Positions 47,001 to 55,092 of a stretch of DNA of 64,000 nt are shown piece by piece. This stretch comes from Bacteroidota bacterium. GTDB lineage: Bacteria; Bacteroidota; Bacteroidia; Chitinophagales; Chitinophagaceae. The notes below the pieces were generated by a model. The model saw nothing but the letters and a program-made list of their open reading frames with translations, searched no databases and was not told where the DNA came from. The stretch spans positions 62,001 through 126,000 of the forward strand of contig JAPLEH010000023.1 of assembly GCA_026391455.1 (NCBI GenBank), read 5' to 3'. A program made the translations under genes and the position numbers. The first letter of the stretch is position 1. The number at the start of each line of letters is the position of its first letter.

Positions 47001-48513
47001 AACCTGCACCGGTCCCTGGTCAAACGTCATAGCAGCTAATAGTTCCTGTCTTACTGTCAACGCTGCAAGTACTTTCTCATACCGTTGCAAAGTGTTCAAT
47101 ACTTGTGGCATCGTTACCTCTGCCTGTGCTGCTATTACCGTTGTTCCCAACGTAACAGTGATCACCCATCCGGCCAGCCAAACCGTTTGTGAAGGCAGCA
47201 ACGTAACATTCAATGCAGCCGGCAGTGGCACAGGAAATCTTTACCAATGGGAGAGAAGTACCGATGGTGGCACCAACTGGTCAGCCATTGCCGGAGCAAC
47301 TACTACTGCTTACACCATTACCGGGGTATCGGCATCATTAAACAACAATCGCTATCGTTGCAGACTTACGAATACGGCCTGTACCACACCGGGTATTTCC
47401 AATGCAGCCGTGCTTACTGTAAATACATTACCTGCTATCACCACACAGCCGCAGCCTGCAACAATTTGTTCTGGCTCCAGTCATACATTCACAGCCGGAG
47501 GCACAGGCACCGCTTTGAATTATCAATGGCAGATCAGTACGGATGGAGGCATTTCCTATACAAATATCGCAGGTGCCAATACATCAACGTATTCAGTGAT
47601 CAATGCCACACTCTTACAAAACGGAAACCGCTATCGTTGTATCATCAGTGGAGCTTGCACACCAGCAGTAAATTCAAATGCTGCATTATTAACAGTGATT
47701 GCACCCGTTACCATCAACGCACAACCGGCCGGCACCGAATTATGTTCCGGAAGTACAGCGCTCTTCACTGTCGCAGGTACCGGAACCGGCATTACCTATC
47801 AGTGGGAAATAAGTACAGATGGCGGTACTACCTGGACGGCCATCACCGGTGCGAATTCCGCCTCTTTATCATTACCCGGAGTCAGTACTGCTATGAATAA
47901 TAACCGCTACCGATGCCGGCTGGCCAATGCCACCTGTACATCCCCCGTTATTTCCGGGCAGGCGGTACTCGGTGTAAGACAATTGCCAACCATATCATTA
48001 ACAGCTTCACCGCTTACCAGTTTGCTTCCCGGGCAACAAACCACGCTCACTGCTACGCCCAGCCCCAGTAGCGGAGGCGTGCAGACCATCACCTGGTTGT
48101 TGAATGGCACCACGTTTACCAATACGGCCAGTACCTATGTGGTGAATATTGAAAAAACAGGCACTTATCAGGTACGCATCCGGGAAGCGTATGCATCGGG
48201 AACCGTATGTACCGGTCAACAATCGGAAGTGGTGATATCGGCCATGGTAAGTGATAAACTGTTCATCTTCCCGTCGCCCAATAATGGTACGTTCTCCGTG
48301 GCCTATTACAATAATGAAGGCTCCACTACCCAACGCACCATTACGATCTACGACAGCAAAGGAGCAAATGTTTATAATGCAAAATTCCCGGTATCAGGCC
48401 CCTATACCCTGATACCCGTACAATTGCAACGGGCCGCCACAGGGGTCTACATCGTAGTGATCGGCGATGCAACTGGCAAAAAACTGGCCGAAGGAAAGGT
48501 ACATGTACACTAA
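44071..48513 (+). CDS. T9SS-exported BNR/VPS10-type propeller protein with Ig-like repeats and type A sorting domain
   Basis: Start chosen at ATG 44071 (1480 aa), which begins the signal peptide ending VSNGQ. Residues about 100-745 are sialidase/sortilin-type beta-propeller repeats, marked by recurring (S/W)KTTNGGxxW and STNNGVNWTQL motifs. A fibronectin-like module follows (about 755-840). Five Ig-like repeats come next (about 840-1300), each opening ...QTICxGxxxxF and containing YQWExSTDGGxxW and NRYRC, with paired Cys; a sixth variant ends near 1390. The last 90 residues form a T9SS type A sorting domain (FIFPSPNNGTFSVAYY ... GVYIVVI...GKVHVH). There is no obvious catalytic Asp-box enzyme signature, so it may be an adhesin or glycan-binding protein. 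It is transcribed alone, with a promoter in front and a terminator behind. Confidence 0.9.
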   Translation: MKKIVSLLLSLVCISGVSNGQQTIYELMERTDLTLQQTEDIARRHFDTAGTGKGTGYKQFQRWLYERKFHTDENGYYISTQTDWNNYRQSLPSLTRSVFTEAGSWTELGPWGWNRTSGWNPGTGRLSAIAVQPSNEQVIYVGSPGGGLWKTTNGGANWIPLTDNNSTWMSIFAITIDPVNPNTIYVGTSGAGILKSTDGGITLSPAGAGPGGTVRKVMIHPANSNIVFAAASNGIWRSTNSGVNWTQVSTTSTEDIEFKPGNPDIMYATGNSAFRSTNNGVNWTQLTAAQGITNTGRTLVSVTAANPNYVYIVQASGSLFGRMYKSTDDGLNFVTTVVGNPASGTNYFGYNTDGTGTSGQATYDMAMDVSPVNAAEVYIAGIIVFKSVNEGTSFTAMTAWSLPNSIGYNHADVHGLYWVNSTIYSISDGGIYKSINAGDDWTDLSPGLGIRQFYRIANSPTNDQVITGGAQDNGSVTRQASGTWADWLGADGMEGLVSPTNHLRLWGTSQNGALYRSTNGGNSYSGLGQPSTGQWVTPLAIHPTNENILYGGWTGVYKSTNGGTSWTNISSGTITSTLADLTIAPSDPNYIYASNGATLYVTTNDGTSWTTRTAPATINDIAVDPTNPAKIWIACNSTTSRILVSTDAGASFTNISANLPNIVARAIVVDDNPTRGIYVGMNIGVYYKLESDANWTNFSDNLPLVAINELDIQKMAGKIRVATYGRGVWESPLANALPTGFTFGPATPTTTNCPAPNTMDVALSTVSAGGFSNTISLTATGNPPGTAVTFIADNTPLPGQSRTVRLTGTAALTPGSYTVTITGTATGASPQTINLSYVINAGTPPVISVSPTAQTICAGANTSFSITASGATSFQWELSTDGGATYSAITNGGVYTNATTATLNITGASVAMNNYRYRCIASTICGSSTSAAAILTINTAPVITVQPLSVEVCTGTTQGLCVTATGAGLLYQWEAAPTCTGPWSNVIAANSSCLTVNAASTFSYRCKVFNTCGIVTSACAAITVVPNVTVITHPASQTVCEGSNVTFNAAGSGTGNLYQWERSTDGGTNWSAIAGATTTAYTITGVSASLNNNRYRCRLTNTACTTPGISNAAVLTVNTLPAITTQPQPATICSGSSHTFTAGGTGTALNYQWQISTDGGISYTNIAGANTSTYSVINATLLQNGNRYRCIISGACTPAVNSNAALLTVIAPVTINAQPAGTELCSGSTALFTVAGTGTGITYQWEISTDGGTTWTAITGANSASLSLPGVSTAMNNNRYRCRLANATCTSPVISGQAVLGVRQLPTISLTASPLTSLLPGQQTTLTATPSPSSGGVQTITWLLNGTTFTNTASTYVVNIEKTGTYQVRIREAYASGTVCTGQQSEVVISAMVSDKLFIFPSPNNGTFSVAYYNNEGSTTQRTITIYDSKGANVYNAKFPVSGPYTLIPVQLQRAATGVYIVVIGDATGKKLAEGKVHVH

Positions 48514-48532
48514 AGAACTGAACGAAAAATAG

Positions 48533-48567
48533 AAAAATCCCGTCACCGGTGTGACGGGATTTTTTTC
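48533..48567 (+). terminator. Intrinsic terminator
   Basis: A 14-bp stem AAAAATCCCGTCAC / GTGACGGGATTTTT with a 4-nt CGGT loop ends in T7. It lies 20 bp after the BNR/Ig-like gene and 34 bp before serC. Confidence 0.93.
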
Positions 48568-48588
48568 TGCCTGTACAGGCTCAATCAA

Positions 48589-48600
48589 TACCTTTGCGGC
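48589..48600 (+). promoter_or_regulatory. -7 promoter element 4 nt before serC
   Basis: TACCTTTG is a full match to TAnnTTTG, followed by CGGC and the serC ATG at 48601. There is no clear TTG -33 box. The spacing implies a leaderless or nearly leaderless serC message. Confidence 0.5.
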
Positions 48601-49671
48601 ATGATTCATAATTTCAATGCGGGGCCTTCTGTTTTACCCAGGGAGGTTTTTGAGCAGGCCGCAGCGGCAGTATTGGATTTTAATAATACAGGATTATCCA
48701 TTCTCGAAATAGGACACCGGACTCCTTTGTTTCAACCCGTGATGGATGAAGCCCGCGCCCTCGTAAAAGAGCTGATGCAACTGGATGATGATCATGAAGT
48801 ACTGTTCCTTCACGGAGGGGCCACCACCCAGTTTATGCAGGTACCCATGAACCTGCTGAACCAAAATGAACTCGCCTCGTATACAGAAACGGGCACCTGG
48901 GCCAACAAAGCCATAAAGGAAGCACGACTCTTTGGACATGTGGAAATCGCGGGCTCTACCAAAGAAACGCGATTCACCAGCATACCCGAAAATCTTTCTG
49001 TCTCTTCCACTGCCGTATACCTGCATATCACCACCAATGAGACCATCGCTGGTACCCAATGGCATGAAATACCGTACGATTGTGGCGTACCCCTCGTAGC
49101 CGATATGAGCAGCGATATCCTGAGCCGCACTCTCGATTTCAACCGGTTTGGTATCATCTATGCAGGCGCACAGAAAAATATGGGAGCCGCCGGAGTAAAC
49201 CTGGTAATCGTTAATAAAAATTTACTGGGAAGGGTCCAACACCCGATACCCACTATACTTGACTACCGCAATCATATTGCAGAAGCCAGTATGCTGAATA
49301 CGCCCCCGGTATTTGCGGTATATGTAGTGCTGCTTACCCTTCGCTGGATAAAAGAGCAGGGCGGTATAACGGTAATGGATAGCCGAAATAAGGCAAAAGC
49401 AGAACTGTTTTACTCTACCCTCGACGCACTTCCCCTTTTCAAAGGCCCGGTAGCCAAAAAGGACAGAAGCAACATGAATGCCGTTTTCACTATGGAAGAT
49501 CCGGCACTGGAAGCCGAATTTATGACCTTGTGCAAAAAAGAAGGAATGACCGGTATCAAAGGACACCGGAGTGTGGGCGGTTTCCGGGTGTCTATGTACA
49601 ACGCACTTACCATCGAGAGTGTAAAGGCCCTTACCGATCTCATGCATTCATTTGCGCAACAACACGGATAA
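48601..49671 (+). CDS. serC: Phosphoserine aminotransferase
   Basis: The protein is 356 aa, full length. It begins MIHNFNAGPSVLPREVFEQAA, the standard SerC start. Substrate- and cofactor-binding motifs are present: EIGHRTPLFQ, LFLHGGATTQFMQVPMNLL, VADMSSDILSR, and the PLP lysine Lys192 in AGAQKNMGAAG. The C-terminal GHRSVGGFRVSMYNA contacts the phosphate of the substrate. It converts 3-phosphohydroxypyruvate and glutamate to phosphoserine and 2-oxoglutarate in serine synthesis, and can also act in pyridoxal phosphate synthesis. A DUF1015 gene follows 36 bp downstream and is probably co-transcribed. The serA gene often placed with these two in Bacteroidota is not present here. Confidence 0.97.
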   Translation: MIHNFNAGPSVLPREVFEQAAAAVLDFNNTGLSILEIGHRTPLFQPVMDEARALVKELMQLDDDHEVLFLHGGATTQFMQVPMNLLNQNELASYTETGTWANKAIKEARLFGHVEIAGSTKETRFTSIPENLSVSSTAVYLHITTNETIAGTQWHEIPYDCGVPLVADMSSDILSRTLDFNRFGIIYAGAQKNMGAAGVNLVIVNKNLLGRVQHPIPTILDYRNHIAEASMLNTPPVFAVYVVLLTLRWIKEQGGITVMDSRNKAKAELFYSTLDALPLFKGPVAKKDRSNMNAVFTMEDPALEAEFMTLCKKEGMTGIKGHRSVGGFRVSMYNALTIESVKALTDLMHSFAQQHG

Positions 49672-49707
49672 TCATCAATCAATAAAACCGATATTAATTT
49701 TCTTTCC

Positions 49708-50928
49708 ATGGCTATTATTAAACCTTTCAATGCCGTACGGCCACAGCAGGCCCTCGCCTCACAAGTAGCTTCCCGGCCCTATGATGTGCTGAACAGTGAA
49801 GAAGCAAGAACAGAAGCTGCCGGCAACCCGGTTTCCTTTTTACATGTTACAAAGTCGGAAATCGATCTTCCCCCGGGAGTGGATATTCACAGCCAGGAAG
49901 TATATGATAAAGCCAAAGAAAACCTTCAGCAACTCATCAGCAACGGCACCCTCTTGCAGGAAGAAAAACCCTGCTATTATATTTATCAGCTCGTCATGAA
50001 CGGCAGAAGCCAGACAGGCCTTGTTTGCCTTTCCTCCGTGCAGGATTACTTCGATGATGTAATAAAAAAACACGAGTTCACCCGTCCCGAAAAAGAAAAA
50101 GACCGTATCGATCATATGCGGACCATTGAAGCGCAAACAGGAAATGTGTTTCTGGCCTGCCGCGATGTAATGGAGGTGAATGCACTCATCAGCGGATGGA
50201 AAATGAGCAATAAACCGGTCTATGATTTCACGGCTGCCGATGGCATACAGCATACTATCTGGGTAGTGGACCGTGAACTGGTGGTAGATTCCATCACGCA
50301 ATTATTCAACACCAGGGTTCCCTTCACCTATATTGCCGACGGGCATCACCGGGCTGCTTCTGCTGCCAAAGTAAGCAAAGCCCTTCCCAACAGTGAAGAA
50401 GCAAAATACTTTCTCACCACGATTTTCCCTGCCGGTCAACTGGCCATTCTCGATTATAACCGGGTGGTAAAAGACCTCAACGGACTCAATGCGGTGAAAT
50501 TCATCAGCCGCCTGCAGGATGATTTCTTCATTACATTGAGCCCCGAACCGGTAAAGCCTTCACAATTGCATGAATTCGGTATGTATCTCGATGGGCAATG
50601 GTATATTCTTGTGTCCCGTCAGGGCACCTATACCGAAGATCCGATCGGAGTGCTGGATGTAACCATTCTATCGAATAATATCCTGGATAAGATTTTGGGT
50701 ATTGCAGATCAGCGTACCGATAAACGCATCGATTTCGTAGGGGGTATTCGGGGGTTGGGAGAACTGGAAAAAAGGGTAAACAGCGGTGAAATGAAAGTGG
50801 CATTCAGCCTCTATCCGGTTACGATAGAGCAATTATTCAATATTGCTGACAGTGGCAATGTAATGCCACCCAAAAGTACCTGGTTCGAGCCCAAACTGCG
50901 CGACGGACTCCTCACCCACCTGATCTGA
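49708..50928 (+). CDS. DUF1015-family protein
   Basis: The protein is 406 aa, typical length. It begins AIIKPFNAVRP and has ASRPYDVLNSEEAR, YYIYQLVMNGRSQTGLVCL, HEFTRPEKEKDRIDHMRTIEAQTGNVFLAC, and the signature FTYIADGHHRAASAAKV. These define DUF1015, whose members often neighbour serine-biosynthesis genes. The HxEx4Px... and ADGHHR motifs suggest an enzyme or nucleotide-binding site, but the family lacks a firmly assigned reaction that I can name. It is cytosolic. It follows serC in the same orientation and probably shares its message, which supports a link to serine or PLP metabolism. Confidence 0.93.
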   Translation: MAIIKPFNAVRPQQALASQVASRPYDVLNSEEARTEAAGNPVSFLHVTKSEIDLPPGVDIHSQEVYDKAKENLQQLISNGTLLQEEKPCYYIYQLVMNGRSQTGLVCLSSVQDYFDDVIKKHEFTRPEKEKDRIDHMRTIEAQTGNVFLACRDVMEVNALISGWKMSNKPVYDFTAADGIQHTIWVVDRELVVDSITQLFNTRVPFTYIADGHHRAASAAKVSKALPNSEEAKYFLTTIFPAGQLAILDYNRVVKDLNGLNAVKFISRLQDDFFITLSPEPVKPSQLHEFGMYLDGQWYILVSRQGTYTEDPIGVLDVTILSNNILDKILGIADQRTDKRIDFVGGIRGLGELEKRVNSGEMKVAFSLYPVTIEQLFNIADSGNVMPPKSTWFEPKLRDGLLTHLI

Positions 50929-51115
50929 GTTGGGTTAAAATGTTAAAAGGGGATTTGAACCAAATTTTGAAGTACTGTTTTTTCTTCGAAGTATTGACAA
51001 AAAGGGTCCGAAATACCCGTTTTAAAAGGGTTCACCCGGTAAAATTCGATTCACCGGTCAGGCCCTTCAAAATCGGGGTTTAACAATCACTCTCCTCAAA
51101 TAATTGTTACTTTGC

Positions 51116-51145
51116 AACAGGGACACTCTTTTTAGCGTCCCTGTT
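51116..51145 (+). terminator. Hairpin before the TPR gene (terminator or leader structure)
   Basis: A 9-bp stem AACAGGGAC / GTCCCTGTT with a 12-nt loop lies 15 bp before the TPR start codon and is followed by TGTTTAATAT. It may end transcripts from serC-DUF1015, or it may be a 5' leader hairpin of the TPR message, because a TTACTTTG element (51107-51114) sits just before it. The rest of the 232-bp gap shows no gene. Confidence 0.45.
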
Positions 51146-51160
51146 GTTTAATATATCAAT

Positions 51161-52177
51161 ATGAAGAAATTTTCACTGCTCCTGCTCGTTATATTGGCCG
51201 TTGTCTCCTCCCATGCCCAGCCCGGAGATGTAAAGACCATGCAGGAAACCGCCCGCACGTTTATGCGCACCGGCGATTACGATAATGCCATCATTGTACT
51301 TACCCGTGCCCTGCAACAGGATTCCAAAAACCTGGAGTTGCAAAAGGATCTTGTCATGAGCTATTATCTGAAAAGGGATTTTGCCAAAGCGCTGGAAGGT
51401 GCCAAACAACTCGTTGACCGCGATGATGCCGATGTGATCACCTACCAGATAGCAGGGAATGTATATAAAGCACTGGAAGAAGCAAAGGATTGTGAGAAAA
51501 TGTACAAAAAAGCCCTGAAAAAATTTCCGGATAGCGGTCCGCTGCTTAGCGAATATGGTGAATTCCTCTGGGCTACCAAAGAATTTTCGGCCATCCAATA
51601 CTGGGAAAAAGGGATCAAAGTGGATCCCGGATACAGTGGTAATTATTATAATGCCGCTATGTATTATTTCTACACCAAAGACAAAGTATGGAGCCTGATC
51701 TATGGGGAAATTTTTGTAAATATGGAAAGCCTGAGCGAAAGAGGGACCGCCATGAAGGAATTACTCCTGCAGGGATACAAAGAAAAACTCTTTGCGGAAG
51801 CGGATATGACAGCGGGAATGGAAAAGAACAAAAGTGAATTCGCCCGCTCCTTTCTCACCAGTATGAGCCGTCAGTCGTCCCTGGCCAATAAAGGACTGAA
51901 CACCGAATCACTGACGATGATCCGCACCCGGTTTATCCTGGACTGGTATGCGAATTATGCTACTAAATTCCCGTTCCGCCTGTTCGAATTCCAGCGCCAG
52001 TTGATTACAGAAGGATTGTTTAACGCCTACAATCAATGGCTGTTTGGCTCGCTGGAGAACCTGGCCGCTTACGACAACTGGACCAAAACCCATGCAGAGG
52101 AATTCAATGGGTACAACAATTTTCAGCGCAGCCGGATCTTTAAAGTACCGCCGGGCCAGTATTATCAGGCAAATTAA
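51161..52177 (+). CDS. Secreted tetratricopeptide-repeat protein
   Basis: The protein is 338 aa with a signal peptide ending SSHAQ. Residues about 22-190 contain at least four TPR-like helix pairs: TFMRTGDYDNAIIVLTRAL, YYLKRDFAKALEGAKQL, YKALEEAKDCEKMYKKALKKFP, and FSAIQYWEKGIKVDPGYSGNYYNAA. The C-terminal part (about 200-338) is helical but not repetitive, with FPFRLFEFQRQLITEGLFNAYNQWLFG. TPR proteins in the periplasm usually mediate protein contacts; no partner can be named. It is flanked by hairpins on both sides, so it is probably monocistronic. Confidence 0.88.
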   Translation: MKKFSLLLLVILAVVSSHAQPGDVKTMQETARTFMRTGDYDNAIIVLTRALQQDSKNLELQKDLVMSYYLKRDFAKALEGAKQLVDRDDADVITYQIAGNVYKALEEAKDCEKMYKKALKKFPDSGPLLSEYGEFLWATKEFSAIQYWEKGIKVDPGYSGNYYNAAMYYFYTKDKVWSLIYGEIFVNMESLSERGTAMKELLLQGYKEKLFAEADMTAGMEKNKSEFARSFLTSMSRQSSLANKGLNTESLTMIRTRFILDWYANYATKFPFRLFEFQRQLITEGLFNAYNQWLFGSLENLAAYDNWTKTHAEEFNGYNNFQRSRIFKVPPGQYYQAN

Positions 52178-52201
52178 TCTCCGGAACGTCATTTTTTATT
52201 T

Positions 52202-52234
52202 AACCCTGGTATATAATACCGGGGTTGTTTTTTT
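52202..52234 (+). terminator. Intrinsic terminator after the TPR gene
   Basis: An 11-bp stem AACCCTGGTAT / ATACCGGGGTT (one G-T pair) with loop ATA is followed by GTTTTTTT. It lies 25 bp after the stop codon. Confidence 0.85.
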
Positions 52235-52309
52235 ATATATAGGTTTTTATTTAAATTGTCTGCAATAAGAAGCTAACGGCGGGCCGCCCGCCATTAATTA
52301 CGATTGCAC

Positions 52310-54091
52310 ATGACAAACCCACAACGACTATTTGATTGTATTCGCCTGCAACTGGAAAATAACCCCCTGGAAGATATGCTTGCGGGGAAAGCGGGGGGAC
52401 AATGGAAAAAATACAGTACCGCAGAAGTGGCAGAAACGGTGAACCAACTCAGTGCAGGTCTCCTCAGTTTGGGCATCAGCCCCCATGATATGACTGTTGA
52501 AAAAAGGGATAAAGTGGCCGTGTTATCAAAAAACCGCCCCGAATGGGTCATGCTCGATCTGGCCGTACAGCAGATCGGGGCTTTGCTGGTTCCCATTTAT
52601 CCCACCATCAATGTAAATGAACTGGAATTCGTGCTAAATGATGCACAGGTAAAGATCGTGCTGGTCAATGATGAAGATACCTTTCATAAAGTGATCAGTA
52701 TTAAAGACCGCGTTCCATCCCTGACTGGCATATATACTTTTGAACATGTGGCAAATGGAAAACATTGGAAAGAAATTACGTCAGCCGCTACTCCGGAACT
52801 AACCGCACAAATAAAAAGTATTTCTGACAATATCCGCTACGAGGATGCGGCTACGATCATATATACTTCCGGCACTACCGGTACCCCCAAAGGGGTAATG
52901 CTGAGCCACCGGAATATCCTGTCCAATGTGATTGCATCCAGCCCCTGTTTTCCACCGGGCAACAATATGAAATCGCTGAGCTTTCTGCCGCTCAATCATA
53001 TATTTGAACGGATGGTCACTTATCTCTATCTGTTTAATTACACATCCATCTATTACGCAGAAAGCCTCGACACCATCGGTGACAACCTGAAGGAAGTACG
53101 GCCCGATATGTTTACCACTGTACCCCGCCTGCTAGAAAAAGTATATGACCGCATTATGCAGAAAGGGAATCAGCTCAGTGGCATCAGTAAAAAATTATTT
53201 TTCTGGGCACATCGCCTGGCCGAAAAATATGAGATCAATAAAAACCAGGGCTTCCTGTATAATCTGCAACTGAGCATTGCTAATAAAATCATCTTCAGTA
53301 AATGGAGAGAAGGGTTGGGCAATAATCTCCGTTGTGTAGTTACAGGTGGTGCCGCCTGCCAGGTACGGCTGATACGGATCTTCACCGCTGCACGTATACC
53401 CATTATGGAGGGATACGGACTTACGGAAACCTCGCCGGTTATCTCTGTAAATAAGTATGATGTAACCGGAAGAATGTTTGGCAGCGTTGGGCCTTTGATT
53501 GATGGTGTGGAAGTAAAGATCGCCGAAGACGGAGAGATTCTCTGCAAGGGTTCCAATGTAATGATGGGCTACTATAAAAGACCCGACCTTACTACAGAAG
53601 TGATCACCGACGGGTGGTTTCACACCGGCGATATCGGCACGATGGTGGATAATAAATTTTTAAAAATTACCGACCGTAAAAAAGAATTATTTAAAACAAG
53701 TGGCGGTAAATATGTAGCCCCGCTTCCTATCGAAAATAAATTAAAGGAATCTATGTTTGTGGAACAGGTAATGATTGTAGGTGCAGAGAGAAAATTTGTA
53801 GGCGCACTGATCATTCCTTCTTTCCCCAATCTGAAAGACTGGTGCCGCCAAAATAATATTCCTGACGGATCAAATGAAGAGTTGACCCGGAATGAAAAAG
53901 TGCTGGATATGTTCAAAGACCTCGTGGAGAGTTTCAATAAATATTTCAATCATGTAGAACAGGTAAAGAAATTTGAACTGCTTCCCAATGAGTGGAGTGT
54001 GGATACCGGAGAAATGACCCCTAAATTATCCCTCAAGCGTAAAGTGGTGATGGAGAAATACAAAGATGCCATTGAACGGATCTATGCTTAA
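52310..54091 (+). CDS. Long-chain fatty acid-CoA ligase (AMP-forming)
   Basis: The protein is 593 aa from ATG 52310. The adenylate-forming core motifs are complete: P-loop-like YTSGTTGTPKGVMLSH (A3), the LPLNHIFERM segment, GYGLTETSPVISVN (A5), GWFHTGDIGTMVD (A7) and DRKKELFKTSGGKYVAP (A8, with the hinge region). Length and the ERM/LNHIFER block resemble bacterial and eukaryotic long-chain acyl-CoA synthetases (FadD/ACSL-type). They activate fatty acids to acyl-CoA at the membrane face. No signal peptide was seen. The catalytic C-terminal lysine is expected near the LSLKRKVVMEKY end. The gene follows a terminator and precedes a repeat-rich gap. Confidence 0.95.
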   Translation: MTNPQRLFDCIRLQLENNPLEDMLAGKAGGQWKKYSTAEVAETVNQLSAGLLSLGISPHDMTVEKRDKVAVLSKNRPEWVMLDLAVQQIGALLVPIYPTINVNELEFVLNDAQVKIVLVNDEDTFHKVISIKDRVPSLTGIYTFEHVANGKHWKEITSAATPELTAQIKSISDNIRYEDAATIIYTSGTTGTPKGVMLSHRNILSNVIASSPCFPPGNNMKSLSFLPLNHIFERMVTYLYLFNYTSIYYAESLDTIGDNLKEVRPDMFTTVPRLLEKVYDRIMQKGNQLSGISKKLFFWAHRLAEKYEINKNQGFLYNLQLSIANKIIFSKWREGLGNNLRCVVTGGAACQVRLIRIFTAARIPIMEGYGLTETSPVISVNKYDVTGRMFGSVGPLIDGVEVKIAEDGEILCKGSNVMMGYYKRPDLTTEVITDGWFHTGDIGTMVDNKFLKITDRKKELFKTSGGKYVAPLPIENKLKESMFVEQVMIVGAERKFVGALIIPSFPNLKDWCRQNNIPDGSNEELTRNEKVLDMFKDLVESFNKYFNHVEQVKKFELLPNEWSVDTGEMTPKLSLKRKVVMEKYKDAIERIYA

Positions 54092-54270
54092 GGAAGTCGG
54101 AAAGTCCGGAAATCGGAAAGACGGGAAGACCGGAAGTCCGAGAGACAGAAAGTCGGTAAGTCCTACAGTAAAGCGGCAACCCAATAGCCATCGGGTCGAA
54201 AACCTGCCTGCCGGCAGGCAGGTCTAAAATAGGGGAAGCCGCGTACACCGTACATCGCACATCGTACATC
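54092..54270. repeat. Intergenic low-complexity and palindromic repeats
   Basis: Three repeat types lie side by side. 54093-54162 is a degenerate purine-rich stutter of AAGTCGGAAAGTCCGG-like units. 54203-54222 is the perfect 20-bp palindrome CCTGCCTGCCGGCAGGCAGG. 54241-54272 is a stutter of (C)GTACATCG-like units. Similar stutters and this palindrome recur between genes in many Bacteroidota (recalled, not searched). The stretch separates the convergent acyl-CoA ligase and Spy-like genes and holds no ORF of note. Confidence 0.85.
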
Positions 54271-54273
54271 TCA

Positions 54274-54747
54274 TCATTTCTCCCTCGCACTATCCTTATT
54301 ATCTCTCCGGCGTTGCATCATCTTTTGTACAAACGTGTCGAATTTTGGTTGCTGTTCGGGGGTGAACAGATTTCTCACTTTTTTGAAATGCGCAAAGATA
54401 TTTTTATCAATGGCCGCCTGTCTTTCGCTGATGCGCTGACTGTAAACCGCCATTATACTATCCGTTACGGCTGTATCTTTTACAAGGGCAAAAAAAGCGT
54501 TTCGGGCTGTGCGCAATGAATCAAACAACGGCTTGCTGTCTTTCATATGTGCTTCTTTCATTGCCTTATAATCTTTTTGCTGGGCATCAGTCATACTCAG
54601 TTCCTTCACCATCATTTCAAAAGCTTCTTCCCGCCCTCCCCTTCTGTCTTTTTTATCCTTACCCAATACCAGTATCGCCACCAGGGCAATATTGGTAATC
54701 AGCAGCAGAATCACTGCAATAGTCAGCATTTTATTGGAGCTTCTCAT
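54274..54747 (-). CDS. Spy/CpxP-like periplasmic protein with N-terminal membrane anchor
   Basis: The protein is 157 aa. One hydrophobic segment (about 8-29, LTIAVILLLITNIALVAILV) is followed by charged helices. LSMTDAQQKDYKAM corresponds to the LTxxQ-type motif of the Spy/CpxP/zinc-resistance superfamily, and the second half contains FTPEQQPKFDTFVQKMMQRR, a degenerate second copy. These proteins act as ATP-independent chaperones or envelope-stress sensors in the periplasm. The gene starts 6 bp after the anti-sigma candidate, so the two share a message. A stress-responsive sigma/anti-sigma/Spy module is the likely interpretation. Confidence 0.8.
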   Translation of the reverse strand: MRSSNKMLTIAVILLLITNIALVAILVLGKDKKDRRGGREEAFEMMVKELSMTDAQQKDYKAMKEAHMKDSKPLFDSLRTARNAFFALVKDTAVTDSIMAVYSQRISERQAAIDKNIFAHFKKVRNLFTPEQQPKFDTFVQKMMQRRRDNKDSAREK

Positions 54748-54753
54748 ATTACT

Positions 54754-55092
54754 TTAAGGCTGTCTGTCCTCGGTAAGGTCAAAAAGGTTATTGTTATCAT
54801 TCAGCCTGTAATCGGCGGCTAAGGATTGAAAGGTATCAGTATCGGAAGAGTTTACTTGAATGGTGCTTTTATCACTTTTTCCAAACAAAATAAAGGCATT
54901 CAGTATCAGTACAGCGACCACAGCCGCCATAGCATATACGGGTTTCACTACCCAGGAACTGCGGGCTGGTATGGCACCATGCTCCTTTTCCATACGGGCT
55001 TTGAGGCGGGTATAGAAAAAATCGGGCGCTCCGGCACGGCTGCAATGATCCGCACTGGAAAGGATGTCTTTTATTTTTTTGTTTTTATCCAT
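54754..55092 (-). CDS. Small membrane protein, probable anti-sigma factor
   Basis: The protein is 112 aa from ATG 55092 (MDKNKKIKDIL); an in-frame ATG at 55155 would add 21 non-matching residues. A cytosolic N-terminal part (about 1-48) has the short helix APDFFYTRLKARMEKE seen in small Bacteroidota anti-sigma proteins. A single membrane helix follows (about 53-73, PVYAMAAVVAVLILNAFILF), then a 40-residue polar periplasmic tail. It lies directly downstream of an ECF sigma factor gene, the usual anti-sigma position. No zinc-binding HxxxCxxC motif is present, so this is not the ZAS type. Function is inferred from context and topology. Confidence 0.65.
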   Translation of the reverse strand: MDKNKKIKDILSSADHCSRAGAPDFFYTRLKARMEKEHGAIPARSSWVVKPVYAMAAVVAVLILNAFILFGKSDKSTIQVNSSDTDTFQSLAADYRLNDNNNLFDLTEDRQP

